IMG/VR virus record: IMGVR_UViG_3300036652_001414
Coordinates: 1-22,818 of that record
Reading direction: 5' to 3' (one strand)
Length of the DNA: 22,818 nt
Source: a virus
Made by a program: the position numbers and the translations under genes. The notes beneath the pieces were generated by a model. It was not told the origin of the DNA and searched no databases. It was given only the letters and a program-made list of their open reading frames with translations. This document shows, piece by piece, positions 8,225-16,954 of the stretch (positions are counted from its first letter, which is position 1; every line of letters starts with the position of its first letter).

Positions 8225-11200
8225 GTGGCCGAGTCACTGCTAGGTGTAGCCTACGTCGACATCCGGGCACGGCTCACCAACTTCGACAGCGGGTTGCGCA
8301 CTGGGATCAAGTCGTCGTTGAAGGCGAGCGAGGCGGAGTTCGCGGCGGGCGGCGCCGGGCTCAACACGGCGGCGAAGGACATGGAGACCGGGCTCAAGAC
8401 CCGGCTCACTGGGTTCGCCGAGAAGAGCGGCCTCAGCGACGTCAAGAAGGAGATCGGAAAGGCCGCGTCCGTCATCGGCGTGTCACTCGGCGTCGCCATC
8501 CCCGCCGCCGCGGTGATCGCCGGTGTCGAGTTCACCAAGATGGCGAGCACCTTCCAGTCGCACATGCAGCTGCTGGTGTCCGCCGCCGGTGAGTCCCAGT
8601 CCGCGATCAAGGGCATGGGCGACGCCACACTCCAGATCGCCAGGGTCACCGGCACGTCCACGGACCAGCTCACGACCGGGCTCTACAACCTGGAGAAGGC
8701 GAACTACCGCGGGGCGGATGCGACGCACGTGCTGCAGATCGCCGCCGAGGGCGCCCGCGCCGAGGGCGCGGACCTCGGCACCGTCATCACCGGCCTCACG
8801 TCCGTCATGGCCTCGTACCACATCCCCGCGTCGCAGGCCGCGGAGGCGATGAACCAGATCATCGCGGCCGCCGGTGAGTCCAAGACGTCGATGGAGAACT
8901 TCTCCAGCGCACTGTCCACCGTCATCCCCATCGCCTCCGCGGCGCACGTGTCGTTCGCCGAGGTGGGCGGCGCCATCGCCACGCTGACGCAGCACGGCAC
9001 GTCAGCCAACGAGGCGACGCAGGAGCTCTCCAACCTCATCAAGAACTTCCAGGCACCGAGTAACGTCGCGATCAACGCGCTGCAACAGCTCGGCATCAAC
9101 GTCACGAACTTCGAGCAGGGACTCTCCAACCCGTCGGTCGGCCTCATCGGCTCGATCAACGCGGTAGTGGATGCTATCCAGAAGCACATGGGCCCCGCAG
9201 GACTCGTCGCGGTCAGCGCGTTCAAGCAGTCGCAGTCCGCGTCCGCCGACTTGACGACCATGCTCCACCAGATGTCACCGTCGTTGGCGGACATCTCGAG
9301 CAAGTTCCTCGCCGGGACGCTCAGCCTGACCGACTACCGCAAGCAGTTCCGCGGGATGGGCGCCGAGGGATCTGCGCAGGGCCAGCAGTTCCTCACGCTG
9401 GCCGGCAAGGTGTCCGGGTTCAACGACCTGCTGAAGGCGGGCAACCCAGCCGCACAGACGTTCGTCGCCGCGCTGAAGTCGACCACCGGTGGCACCGTAG
9501 GCCTCAACACGATCCTGCAGTTGTCCGGGCCAAACATGGCCGGGTTCATCGACCGGACGAACAAGATCGCGGTCGCCGCCAAGAAGGGTGGCGACAACAT
9601 CGCCACCTGGGGCGCTGTGCAGAAGAGCACCAACGTGATCTTCGCACAGCTCGGTGAGACGATCAAGACCAGCGCCATCAGCATCGGCGAGAAGATCCTC
9701 CCCGCGATCTCTGGCGCCGCGGGCGCCACCGCACGGTGGTTCCAGAACCTGGGGTCGGGCGGGTCGATCTTCGCCAACCTGCAGACGAAGTTTGGGCCAC
9801 TCGCCGGCATCGTCAACCTGCTGCACACGTCGTTCGAGTTCATGGTCACGTTCGTGAAGGCAGACTTGATCCCGGCCGCCGAGAACCTCACACACGCGCT
9901 CGAGCCGTTGTGGAACGCCCTCAAGAACGGCGCGAAGCAGGTGCTGAACTTCGCGGACCACGCCCTCCGTGAGATCGAACACGTCTTCACCGCGTACGTT
10001 GGTCCCGCGATCAAGGACGCGACGAAGTGGCTCGCGGACCACGCGAAGGGCATCACTACCGTCGTGGTCGACTTCGGCCAGCTCGCCGCGGTACTGCTCA
10101 CGATCGGTGTCGGGATGCGTCTGTACGCGGCGGCGGTAGCCCTCGCTGGGACCGCCACGGTCGGGTTCGCGACGAAGATCACGACGCTGCGAATCTTGAT
10201 GATGGCGCTCAGCGACGGGACGCTCGTTGAGTACCTGGGTATGGTGACTAAGTCGACGATCGCGCTGACCGTCGCACAGGGGCTGTACGCCGTCGTCACG
10301 AAAGCGGTGATCGTCGCCACGGGTCTGTGGACGGGTGCCCAGCTACTCCTCGACGCGGCGATGACGGCGGGTGGCATCGGCGCGTTCTTCGCGGAGGCCG
10401 TCGCGCTGTTCAAGATGATCCCGCTGGTGACTATGGTGACCCGCGCCTGGATCGGCGTGCAGTTGCTCATCAACGCTGCCCTCGTCGCGAACCCGATCGG
10501 CGCCGTCATCACCGTCATCGCGCTGTTGGTGATCGGGATCATCACGGTCATGACCCACGGCAAGAACTTCGTGAACATGCTCCACGACCTAGGCGACATG
10601 ATCGGCAAGGTGTTCCACGACATCGGCAACATCGTCAAGGGTGTCGTGGACGTGTTCGTCGGGTTGTTCACGCTCAACCCGGGCAAGTTGCTGAAGGGGA
10701 TAGAGAGCATCGGCAAGGGGTTGCTCTCGCTCCCGCTCCACATTGTGGAGGGCCTGGGCAACGCGCTCGGCTCACTCCTCGGGATACCACACGAGGTCGA
10801 CGTACACTTCACGTTCAACAGCGCTGCCGCGAAGCAGGCCATGGGTATGGCCACCCTCGAGGCTAAGAACATGGGCGACACCATCAAGGCGTCGATGAAG
10901 AAGGTCAACGACTCGCTCAGCACGGTAGCGTTCCAGGACTACGACAAGGCGATCAAGGACACGACGGACTCGCTGAACAAGCAGGTGAAGCCGCTCGACG
11001 ATCTCAACAACATGCACAGCAAGAGCACCATCACGATAGCCGGCACCAAGTTCGCGCTCAACGCGTTCCAGGCCGCGCTGAAGAGCTCGAACGGCGACGT
11101 GAACGCCGCCGTCGCCGCGCTCGTCAACGCGAAGACCAACGCGGGCCTCTACCACGACGAGCTCGTGAAGCTCGCGCACCAGCAGCAGACCTACGACAGC

Positions 11201-12562
11201 GTCATGGCCGCCACGAGTACCACGCTGCACCTCTCCAGCGACGACCTCCAGAAGTACGGCGCGCTGATGTCCGTCACCGCGAACCAGATCGCCACCGGCG
11301 CGGTGTCCCAGGGCAGGTTCCAGCAGCTCGTCGGCGAGGGCGAGTACGCGCTCAAGAACACGTCAGGTGCCGTGGGCAACTTCGTCGCGGAGCTCCTGAA
11401 GTACCAGACGTCAACGAAGACAGCTGCGGACAAGACGGACCTCTTCAAGGCGTCGTTGGACGCGCTCGCCGGCAAGACCCCAGACGTTGACGTTGCGATG
11501 TCGAACGCCAACCAGCAGGTCGCCGACCTCGCGGGCAACCTGAAGAACGCTATCGACCCATCGAAGGACCTGGGCTCGCAGCTCTTCGACGCGTCCGGGA
11601 AGATCAGTACGGCAGCCGGCGCGGCCAACATCCTGCAGAACGGGATGGGGACGCTCAAGCAGCAGCTCGAGAACGCCGCCACCGCGGTGTATGACCAGAA
11701 GATCAAGACGGAGGACAGCACGCACGCGACCGCCGACGCGACGGCCGCCTACCAGAACCTCGCGAACAACGCGCTCGCGTCGCTGCAGTCGCAGCTCGGC
11801 CTGAGCAACACCCAGATGGACGCGCTACGGCAGACCATCGACCTCACGCCGAGTAGCAAGCAGATCCTGCTCGACACGCCAAACCTGGCCCAGACGTCGC
11901 TCGGCATGGAGACGCTCCTCAACGACATCGGCGCACTGCCGACGAAGAAGATCATCAGCGTCGGTGTGAACATGTTCCAGATCCAGGGGACCAACATCCG
12001 ACTCAACGCGGACGGCGGCGTGTTCCACAGTTTCGCGACCGGTGCCGAGAACCACGTGGCGCAGGTCGCGCCTGGCGGCGACTTCCGTCTCTGGGCCGAG
12101 CCCGAGACGGGCGGCGAGGGCTACATCCCGCTGTCGCCGGCGAAGCGTCAGCGCAGCACGCTCATCCTCGCGTCGATCGCCAAGATGTTCGGTGGCGCGT
12201 ACCTCACGCCGGACGAGCTCACCACCGCCGGGCTCAAGGTGTTCGCCGCCGGCGGTGTCGCCCACTCGTACGCGATGGGCGGCGGCGACCTCCCGGGGTA
12301 CGTCAGCTACGTGAACAGCGCGGCGGGAGCCGTCCCCGCGGGCTCCCCAGGCGGCGTCTCGGGTGCTATGGGCTCTGGTGGTGGTGGTACCACGATCACC
12401 GTCGCGAACTACATCTACCCGTCCCAGGGGATGTCGGAGGCGTCGTTCGCACAGCGGGCGTCCGCGGAGTTCGCGAGGAGCGTGCGGTACGGCGCGCCGG
12501 TGCCGTCGTCCACGCCTACCGCCACGCCCACGTCCAACGTGTCACCAGGGATAGGACGGTGA
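8225..12562 (+). CDS. tape measure protein
   Basis: Start chosen at GTG 8225, six bases after GGGGG at 8214-8218; the frame is open a little further upstream without a better signal. The 1445-residue protein is by far the largest in the window, as expected for a tape measure. The N-terminal third is helical and rich in Ala/Ser/Gln, with a TP901-1-like core (ASTFQSHMQLLVSAAGE, then DQLTTGLYNLEKANYRGA). Hydrophobic stretches lie near residues 80-102, 612-645 and 756-777 and could insert into the host membrane on DNA ejection. The C-terminal region carries WAEPETGGEGYIPLSP near 1290-1305, a pattern typical of actinophage tape measures. At roughly 0.15 nm per residue the tail would be near 215 nm (inference). 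Large antisense frames inside are shadows. Confidence 0.93.
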   Translation: MAESLLGVAYVDIRARLTNFDSGLRTGIKSSLKASEAEFAAGGAGLNTAAKDMETGLKTRLTGFAEKSGLSDVKKEIGKAASVIGVSLGVAIPAAAVIAGVEFTKMASTFQSHMQLLVSAAGESQSAIKGMGDATLQIARVTGTSTDQLTTGLYNLEKANYRGADATHVLQIAAEGARAEGADLGTVITGLTSVMASYHIPASQAAEAMNQIIAAAGESKTSMENFSSALSTVIPIASAAHVSFAEVGGAIATLTQHGTSANEATQELSNLIKNFQAPSNVAINALQQLGINVTNFEQGLSNPSVGLIGSINAVVDAIQKHMGPAGLVAVSAFKQSQSASADLTTMLHQMSPSLADISSKFLAGTLSLTDYRKQFRGMGAEGSAQGQQFLTLAGKVSGFNDLLKAGNPAAQTFVAALKSTTGGTVGLNTILQLSGPNMAGFIDRTNKIAVAAKKGGDNIATWGAVQKSTNVIFAQLGETIKTSAISIGEKILPAISGAAGATARWFQNLGSGGSIFANLQTKFGPLAGIVNLLHTSFEFMVTFVKADLIPAAENLTHALEPLWNALKNGAKQVLNFADHALREIEHVFTAYVGPAIKDATKWLADHAKGITTVVVDFGQLAAVLLTIGVGMRLYAAAVALAGTATVGFATKITTLRILMMALSDGTLVEYLGMVTKSTIALTVAQGLYAVVTKAVIVATGLWTGAQLLLDAAMTAGGIGAFFAEAVALFKMIPLVTMVTRAWIGVQLLINAALVANPIGAVITVIALLVIGIITVMTHGKNFVNMLHDLGDMIGKVFHDIGNIVKGVVDVFVGLFTLNPGKLLKGIESIGKGLLSLPLHIVEGLGNALGSLLGIPHEVDVHFTFNSAAAKQAMGMATLEAKNMGDTIKASMKKVNDSLSTVAFQDYDKAIKDTTDSLNKQVKPLDDLNNMHSKSTITIAGTKFALNAFQAALKSSNGDVNAAVAALVNAKTNAGLYHDELVKLAHQQQTYDSVMAATSTTLHLSSDDLQKYGALMSVTANQIATGAVSQGRFQQLVGEGEYALKNTSGAVGNFVAELLKYQTSTKTAADKTDLFKASLDALAGKTPDVDVAMSNANQQVADLAGNLKNAIDPSKDLGSQLFDASGKISTAAGAANILQNGMGTLKQQLENAATAVYDQKIKTEDSTHATADATAAYQNLANNALASLQSQLGLSNTQMDALRQTIDLTPSSKQILLDTPNLAQTSLGMETLLNDIGALPTKKIISVGVNMFQIQGTNIRLNADGGVFHSFATGAENHVAQVAPGGDFRLWAEPETGGEGYIPLSPAKRQRSTLILASIAKMFGGAYLTPDELTTAGLKVFAAGGVAHSYAMGGGDLPGYVSYVNSAAGAVPAGSPGGVSGAMGSGGGGTTITVANYIYPSQGMSEASFAQRASAEFARSVRYGAPVPSSTPTATPTSNVSPGIGR
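12545..12558 (+). repeat. 14-base repeat copy 2 (GGGATAGGA box)
   Basis: Exact second copy of CCAGGGATAGGACG (first at 6240-6253). It overlaps the 3' end of the tape measure gene and ends 10 bases before the ATG at 12569, where AGGA may act as the Shine-Dalgarno. Confidence 0.6.
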
Positions 12563-12568
12563 CTTAGG

Positions 12569-13525
12569 ATGACGTACCCGACACCTTCGGTGCCACCCAC
12601 GCCGGGCGCGGCGCTCGTGAACGCGCCCGCTGGGATGGGCGTCCCCATCGCCGGTCTGTCGCCCGTGAACTACTGGGCACAGCTCGGCGGACTGGTCTTC
12701 AACGCCATCGATCAGCTGGGCATCAAGTGGTTCTTCAACGACCCGGTTGGCTGGATGGACGGGACCACGATCTCGGTCGCGCAGCAGCAGCGCGGCGCAC
12801 AGCACGGCGCCTGGGTAGGGACCAGCTGGCTCGAGCCACGTAGCATCGTCTTCGCGGGTATGGTCACCGCGCCGTCACCGATCCTCGCGTGGCAGGCACG
12901 GAACGTCCTCCTCGGCGTCGTGGCGTCGCTGTCGGCGCTGGGCGTGATGAACGTCGACACCATCCTTGCGATCAACGAGCCCGACGCGCTCAAGACCGCC
13001 GCCGTGCGCCCGTCCGACAAGCCCACGGTGACGCCGGTGGACGGGAACGTCTTCCAGTTCTCGATCCCACTCACGGCGCGCGACCCGCGCAAGTACGGCG
13101 TGGGCAAGACGGCGACGATCACCCTGCCGGTCGCGGCGTCGGGCCTCACGTTCCCGGTGGGACCGTTCAGCGTCACGTTCGGCGGCACGGGCAACTCCGG
13201 ATCCGCGGCGCTGGGCAACCTCGGCAACTTCCCGTCCGAGCCCGTGTACACCGTCAACGGGCCGTGCGTCAACCCGTCGATCATCCAGGTGAGCACGGGC
13301 GCCACGCTCGCGCTCAACATCACGCTCGGGTCGAGTGACTCCCTCACGGTCAACGCCGACCTCTCGAGCGTCATCCTGAACGGCCAGGCCAGCCGCGGCA
13401 ACACGGTGCTGCCCGGGTCGACGTTCCCGTATCTTCCGCCTGGGCAGTCGTCAGTGCAGTTCAGCGCATCTAGCTACTCGTCCGCCGCGACGCTCGTCGT
13501 CAACTGGTCCGACACGTGGTGGTGA
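12569..13525 (+). CDS. minor tail protein, distal tail (Dit)-like
   Basis: ATG start at 12569, six bases after the tape measure stop and preceded by the AGGA of the repeat box. The 318-residue protein starts with a Pro-rich strand region, then WMDGTTISVAQQQRGAQHGA near 67-86, as in siphovirus tail proteins that form the ring at the tail tip. A Sipho_tail-like N-terminal part is followed by FQFSIPLTARDPRKYG (about 167-182), which resembles the link to the C-terminal galectin-like domain of Dit proteins. The C-terminal 130 residues are Gly/Ser/Thr-rich beta structure. Position immediately after the tape measure is the standard place for Dit. Confidence 0.75.
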   Translation: MTYPTPSVPPTPGAALVNAPAGMGVPIAGLSPVNYWAQLGGLVFNAIDQLGIKWFFNDPVGWMDGTTISVAQQQRGAQHGAWVGTSWLEPRSIVFAGMVTAPSPILAWQARNVLLGVVASLSALGVMNVDTILAINEPDALKTAAVRPSDKPTVTPVDGNVFQFSIPLTARDPRKYGVGKTATITLPVAASGLTFPVGPFSVTFGGTGNSGSAALGNLGNFPSEPVYTVNGPCVNPSIIQVSTGATLALNITLGSSDSLTVNADLSSVILNGQASRGNTVLPGSTFPYLPPGQSSVQFSASSYSSAATLVVNWSDTWW

Positions 13526-13528
13526 TGC

Positions 13529-14632
13529 GTGGCCACGTATAAGTACTTCTTCACCGACGTGATGACCGGGAACTACCTCGGCACGCTGCCACTCGTGAAC
13601 GTGGCGGCAACGGTGGCGCTGTCCGCGACGGGGTCGTTCTCCGCGGACCTCAACCTCGCCGACGAGCGGTTCCGGGCCGCCGCGAACCTGTCGTCGCTGA
13701 TCATCCCGGGACGCACCGCGTACTGGGTTGACCGGAACGGCTACATCGTCAGCGGCGGCATCGTCTGGGACGACAACTACGACTCCAGTACCCGCACGTA
13801 CCAGCTCACAGGGAGCACATGGGACTCGTACGCGGACCACGTCGTGATCGACCAGGCGCTCAAGTACACGAGCGTGGATCTATGCTCCATCGCCATCGAC
13901 CTGTGGAACCACGCGCAGGGTGGGGTGGACGGCTCTAACGTCGGGGTCGTCATCCCGGCGACGGGCTCGGTGCTGAGCGGAACGCTCGACACGGAGAGCT
14001 ACGACCCAAGTACGATGACCAAGTACGGTTCGGCGATCCAACAGCTCTCCAAGCTGTCACCCGGGTTCGACTACTACATCTCGACGCAGTACGCGAGCGG
14101 GATGGTGCCACAGGCGAAGCTCGTGCTGGGCGGCCCGTACGTCGGTGCGCCGACGAGCACGTCAGGACTCGTGTTCCGGAAGCCGGGCAACGTCCAGAAC
14201 TACAAGTGGCCGCGGTTCGGCTCACAGTCACCCAACCGTGTGTACGGTGTCGGCGGCGGCATCGGGCAGGGTGCGCTTCAGAGCCAGTACACGAATCAGT
14301 CCATGGTGAACGCCGGCTACCCGATCACGTCTGATGTCATCCAGTACAAGGACATCTTCGACCAGCCAACACTCGACAGCGTGGTCGCCGCGTACGGCCT
14401 CGCCGTCAGCAACGGCGTCGTCACTCCGACGATCCAGCTCAATCCAGACGACCCGTCCGTCCCGGCTGGGTCATTCAACGTAGGCGACGCGTGCCGTGTC
14501 GTGATCGAGCCTGACGAGTACTTTGCGAACGGGATCGACACGTATATGCGCGTGTCGTCCATCACGATCAACCCATCACAGGCCGGACAAGAGGAGAATA
14601 TCGTGCTCACGCTCAGCCAGGCAGTGACCTGA
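13529..14632 (+). CDS. minor tail protein, tail hub/Tal-like
   Basis: GTG start at 13529, three bases after the previous stop, with only GGTGGTGAT as a weak ribosome binding site; coupling is likely. The 367-residue protein has an N-terminal strand region with a GSFSADLNLADERF segment, then IIPGRTAYWVDRNGYIVSGG (about 58-77) and TYQLTGSTWDSYADH. These match the ReqiPepy6 gp37-like hub family of actinophages that follows Dit. The C-terminus contains VGDACRVVIEPDEYFANGID, probably a beta-barrel-like region, and ends in ENIVLTLSQ. It would form the central baseplate hub beneath the Dit ring. No lysozyme or peptidase motif is visible. Confidence 0.72.
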   Translation: MATYKYFFTDVMTGNYLGTLPLVNVAATVALSATGSFSADLNLADERFRAAANLSSLIIPGRTAYWVDRNGYIVSGGIVWDDNYDSSTRTYQLTGSTWDSYADHVVIDQALKYTSVDLCSIAIDLWNHAQGGVDGSNVGVVIPATGSVLSGTLDTESYDPSTMTKYGSAIQQLSKLSPGFDYYISTQYASGMVPQAKLVLGGPYVGAPTSTSGLVFRKPGNVQNYKWPRFGSQSPNRVYGVGGGIGQGALQSQYTNQSMVNAGYPITSDVIQYKDIFDQPTLDSVVAAYGLAVSNGVVTPTIQLNPDDPSVPAGSFNVGDACRVVIEPDEYFANGIDTYMRVSSITINPSQAGQEENIVLTLSQAVT

Positions 14633-14633
14633 T

Positions 14634-15317
14634 ATGCCGGTGACCAACTTCCCGCCGAACCTCGAGCGGATCGTCAAGGACCTACAGCAGCGTGTCGAGA
14701 ACCTCGAGCGACAGCCTGCGCTCAACTCGGCGACGATCAAGGGCGACGGCCTGACGATCCTCGACGCAAACGGGAACATGATCGGCAAGCTCGGCGCGTT
14801 CGCCAACGGTACCGGCGTCGCGCTATACCGCAACGACGGCTCACTCGCGTTCGACGTCTTCGCCGGGTTCGTGGGGATCTATGACCGCGCGGGTAACTAC
14901 ATCGTCACCGACGACACGACGAGCGGCCAGGGCACGGCGCGACCGTACATCCCGTTCGGCGCGTTCGCCGACAACTCGGCCCCGACACAGACCACGCAGT
15001 CGGCGACGTTCTCCACGGTCTCGACGCTCATCGGTTACAAGCAGCACCCGAAGATCACCGCGCAGATCCTGTGTCGCTCGGACACGGCGGGCACGACTGG
15101 AGAGGCGCGACTCATCGACCAGAACGGCGCGCAGGTCGGCCCGACGATCACCATCCCATCGGCCGACTTTAGCTACCACACGATCCCCGCGTCGCCATTG
15201 GCAGGATCGTACCTGGCCGGCATCAGCCTCAACCTGCAGATTCGACGCACCGCAGGCACGGGCAACATCAGCGCGCGAGGGGTATCCGCGTGGGGCGTCG
15301 AGTCAGCCGCCTCGTAG
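14634..15317 (+). CDS. minor tail protein, possible receptor-binding tip
   Basis: ATG at 14634, one base after the previous stop, without a good Shine-Dalgarno, so coupling is likely. The 227-residue protein opens with a short coiled coil (NLERIVKDLQQRVENLERQ, about 9-27), which suggests trimerisation. Repeated strand-turn units follow (GLTILDANGNMIGKLG, VALYRNDGSLAFDVF, VGIYDRAGNYIVTDD), the beta-prism style seen in short tail fibres. The C-terminal half (about 130-225) is a beta-rich domain that could bind carbohydrate. It is the last tail gene before the lysis genes, a place often taken by adsorption proteins. Receptor binding is inference. Confidence 0.65.
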   Translation: MPVTNFPPNLERIVKDLQQRVENLERQPALNSATIKGDGLTILDANGNMIGKLGAFANGTGVALYRNDGSLAFDVFAGFVGIYDRAGNYIVTDDTTSGQGTARPYIPFGAFADNSAPTQTTQSATFSTVSTLIGYKQHPKITAQILCRSDTAGTTGEARLIDQNGAQVGPTITIPSADFSYHTIPASPLAGSYLAGISLNLQIRRTAGTGNISARGVSAWGVESAAS

Positions 15318-15367
15318 TCACGTGCCGGATAGAATCTTGACCAGCCGCGCGTGAGGAGGGCGACCCC

Positions 15368-15796
15368 GTGGTGATCGTCCACCCGACGGCGGCGACCACC
15401 GCCATCAGCCTCAACGGCATCGGCGGGATCGTGGGTATTGCGCTGGCGCTCATCGGTGCCGTAGCCGTTGCCGTGTCGTACTACCGGGCGTCGTACTCAC
15501 GGGCGACGATCGACACGCTCAAGGACTCGAACGCCGCGCTCACCGAGCGCGTGGAGCTCCTCGAGGACGACATGGAGCGCTGCAGCAGCGCGCTGGTGGC
15601 GATGACGTCAGAGCGTGACAACCTGCGGTCGTACGTCGCCGGCACGGAGGCCATCAACGCGCTCGCGGTCACGATCACTGAGCAGCACCTCGCACTCATG
15701 CGTAAGCTCGAGGCGGCGACGCGTGATGGGCGGGCGCAGCCGCGACGTCCAGCACGACACACCGACGACAACGACGACGACGACGACGACGACTGA
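15368..15796 (+). CDS. one-span membrane protein with coiled coil, possible holin or spanin-like
   Basis: GTG at 15368 follows AGGAGGG (15354-15360) by seven bases; a second in-frame GTG at 15371 is possible. The 142-residue product has one strong membrane helix (about 17-39, rich in Ile/Val/Ala/Gly), a coiled coil of about 45-90, and a basic Arg/Pro patch followed by an acidic tail DDNDDDDDDD at 133-142. It lies directly before the peptidase gene, so a lysis role such as holin is plausible, but one-span coiled-coil proteins of this type also occur as unassigned membrane proteins. The Asp tail is encoded by a GAC microsatellite. Confidence 0.7.
   Translation: MVIVHPTAATTAISLNGIGGIVGIALALIGAVAVAVSYYRASYSRATIDTLKDSNAALTERVELLEDDMERCSSALVAMTSERDNLRSYVAGTEAINALAVTITEQHLALMRKLEAATRDGRAQPRRPARHTDDNDDDDDDD
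15773..15793 (+). repeat. (GAC)7 trinucleotide repeat
   Basis: Seven uninterrupted GAC codons end the membrane protein gene, preceded by GAC GAC AAC at 15764-15772. The stop codon follows at once. Length could vary by polymerase slippage without shifting the frame. Confidence 0.9.
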
Positions 15797-15813
15797 GAGA
15801 GGTCCCGCACCGA

Positions 15814-16710
15814 ATGACGAACTGTTACGGGCGCCGTGCGCCTAAGCTGGCGCCGGCGCTCAAGCTCGCGAGCGTGCTGCGCACGACCGACCTCGCGGCG
15901 ATCCCGCCGCACCCGACGAGCGAGGACTACGCGTCCGTGATCAGAGACTGGGCGGTGCTCGGCAACGACCGATACGGCGACTGCGTCGCGGTCACGTGGG
16001 CCAACGAGCGGTACGTGGTCACGTCGCTGCTCGCGGACAGGCCGACCTACCCGGGCATGGACGAGGTCGTCGCGCTCTACAAGACGCAGAACCCCGGGTT
16101 CCCGACCCAGGACGACGGGATGGACATCCAGACCGCCCTGGAGTACCTGCACGGGCAGGGCGGCCCGGACGGCGTCAAAGCGGTCGCGTTCGCGAAGGTC
16201 GACCACACGAGCCTGGACGAGGTGAAGGCCGCGCTCGCGATCTTTGGCGTGGTCTGGGTCGGCGTGTCCGTCCGGGCGGCCAACCAGACCGAGTTCGCCG
16301 CGGGGCAGCCCTGGGGCTACGACCCTGAGTCGCCCGTAGACGGCGGGCACTCGGTGATGGCTAGCGGATACCTCGGCCAGGCGGCCAACGACGTCCGGTT
16401 CGTCACCTGGGGCGTGGAGACCGCCTTCACGGACGACTTCTGGTCCCACCAGGTCGAGGAGGCCTGGGTGGTGGTCTGGCCGGAGCACCTCGGCACCCAG
16501 CAGTTCGCCGCCGGGATCGACACCGCGGCGCTGGCGGGCGCCTACTACGCGGTCACGGGTCGCACGCTCCCAGCACCCGCGGGCGCGGCCGACCCCGACG
16601 CCCAGCTGGCTGTCGCGGCGCGCGGATGGGTCAGGGAGCGCCACGTCGGCGACAACGAGCGAATGAAGGTGGCGCTGGAGGCGTGGCTGGCCGCTAAGCG
16701 CCTGGCGTGA
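15814..16710 (+). CDS. papain/C39-like cysteine peptidase, candidate endolysin
   Basis: ATG at 15814, with a purine-rich GAGAGAGG further upstream (about 15795-15802). The 298-residue protein has the phage papain-like pattern: WAVLGNDRYGDCVAVTWANE with candidate nucleophile C57, DGGHSVMASGY with H179, then VTWG at 197-200 and a FW...VEEAWVVV ending. In papain the third residue is the Asn of NSWG; here the aligned place is Val, so the third catalytic residue is unclear. The C-terminal 50 residues are Ala-rich and helical and show no known wall-binding motif. Next to a membrane protein gene it may be the lysis peptidase; a virion-associated wall peptidase is the alternative. The 3' end overlaps the leftward gene at 16694 by 17 bases. 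Confidence 0.7.
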   Translation: MTNCYGRRAPKLAPALKLASVLRTTDLAAIPPHPTSEDYASVIRDWAVLGNDRYGDCVAVTWANERYVVTSLLADRPTYPGMDEVVALYKTQNPGFPTQDDGMDIQTALEYLHGQGGPDGVKAVAFAKVDHTSLDEVKAALAIFGVVWVGVSVRAANQTEFAAGQPWGYDPESPVDGGHSVMASGYLGQAANDVRFVTWGVETAFTDDFWSHQVEEAWVVVWPEHLGTQQFAAGIDTAALAGAYYAVTGRTLPAPAGAADPDAQLAVAARGWVRERHVGDNERMKVALEAWLAAKRLA

Positions 16711-16870
16711 CCACCAGGCCAGCGTCGGTCAGCTCCCGGGCTATCACGACGGCGCGGTCCCTGTCCGTGATGTACGAGCCCGGGGCGACCTGACCCGTCC
16801 CAACCCGTACGGCGAACTCGCGGTCCACGGACGTCAGCGCCCGGGCAATGACCTCGATGATGTCGTCCAC
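16694..16870 (-). CDS. 58-residue hypothetical protein
   Basis: A short leftward frame with GTG start at 16870 and GGGGAG at 16875-16880 just upstream; the stop is TAG at 16694-16696. The product begins MDDIIEVIARALTSVDREFA, continues through PGSYITDRDRAVVIARELTD, and ends in LVVTPGA. It has no cysteines, no membrane span and a likely helix-strand-helix layout. Third positions are mostly G/C, so it is probably real in spite of its length. It is the last leftward gene, lies after the hairpin at 16892-16933 and overlaps the end of the peptidase gene tail to tail. No family recognised. Confidence 0.72.
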   Translation of the reverse strand: MDDIIEVIARALTSVDREFAVRVGTGQVAPGSYITDRDRAVVIARELTDAGLVVTPGA

Positions 16871-16891
16871 TGCTCTCCCCTTGACGTAGTA

Positions 16892-16933
16892 GGTCGGCGC
16901 CGTCGCTCTCCCCCAAGGGCGACGGCGCCGACC
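16892..16933. terminator. 15-bp perfect hairpin at the convergent junction
   Basis: Arms 16892-16906 and 16919-16933 pair perfectly, with a 12-base loop (16907-16918). The + side is followed by a T/G-rich run (about 16936-16950), so it may stop rightward transcripts that pass the peptidase gene. It also lies between the DUF6011 gene and the 58-residue gene on the - strand and may attenuate there. No strong T-tract on either side. Confidence 0.65.
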
Positions 16934-16954
16934 AGCTTCGGTTGTTTGGTGATC

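Noticed and set aside
9334-10923. 529-codon open frame antisense to the tape measure gene.
   Set aside because: Typical high-GC shadow frame; no start signal and the + strand gene has clear family features.
15481-16644. 387-codon antisense frame over the membrane protein and peptidase genes.
   Set aside because: Mirror of well-supported + strand genes; includes the reverse of the GAC repeat as poly-Ser.
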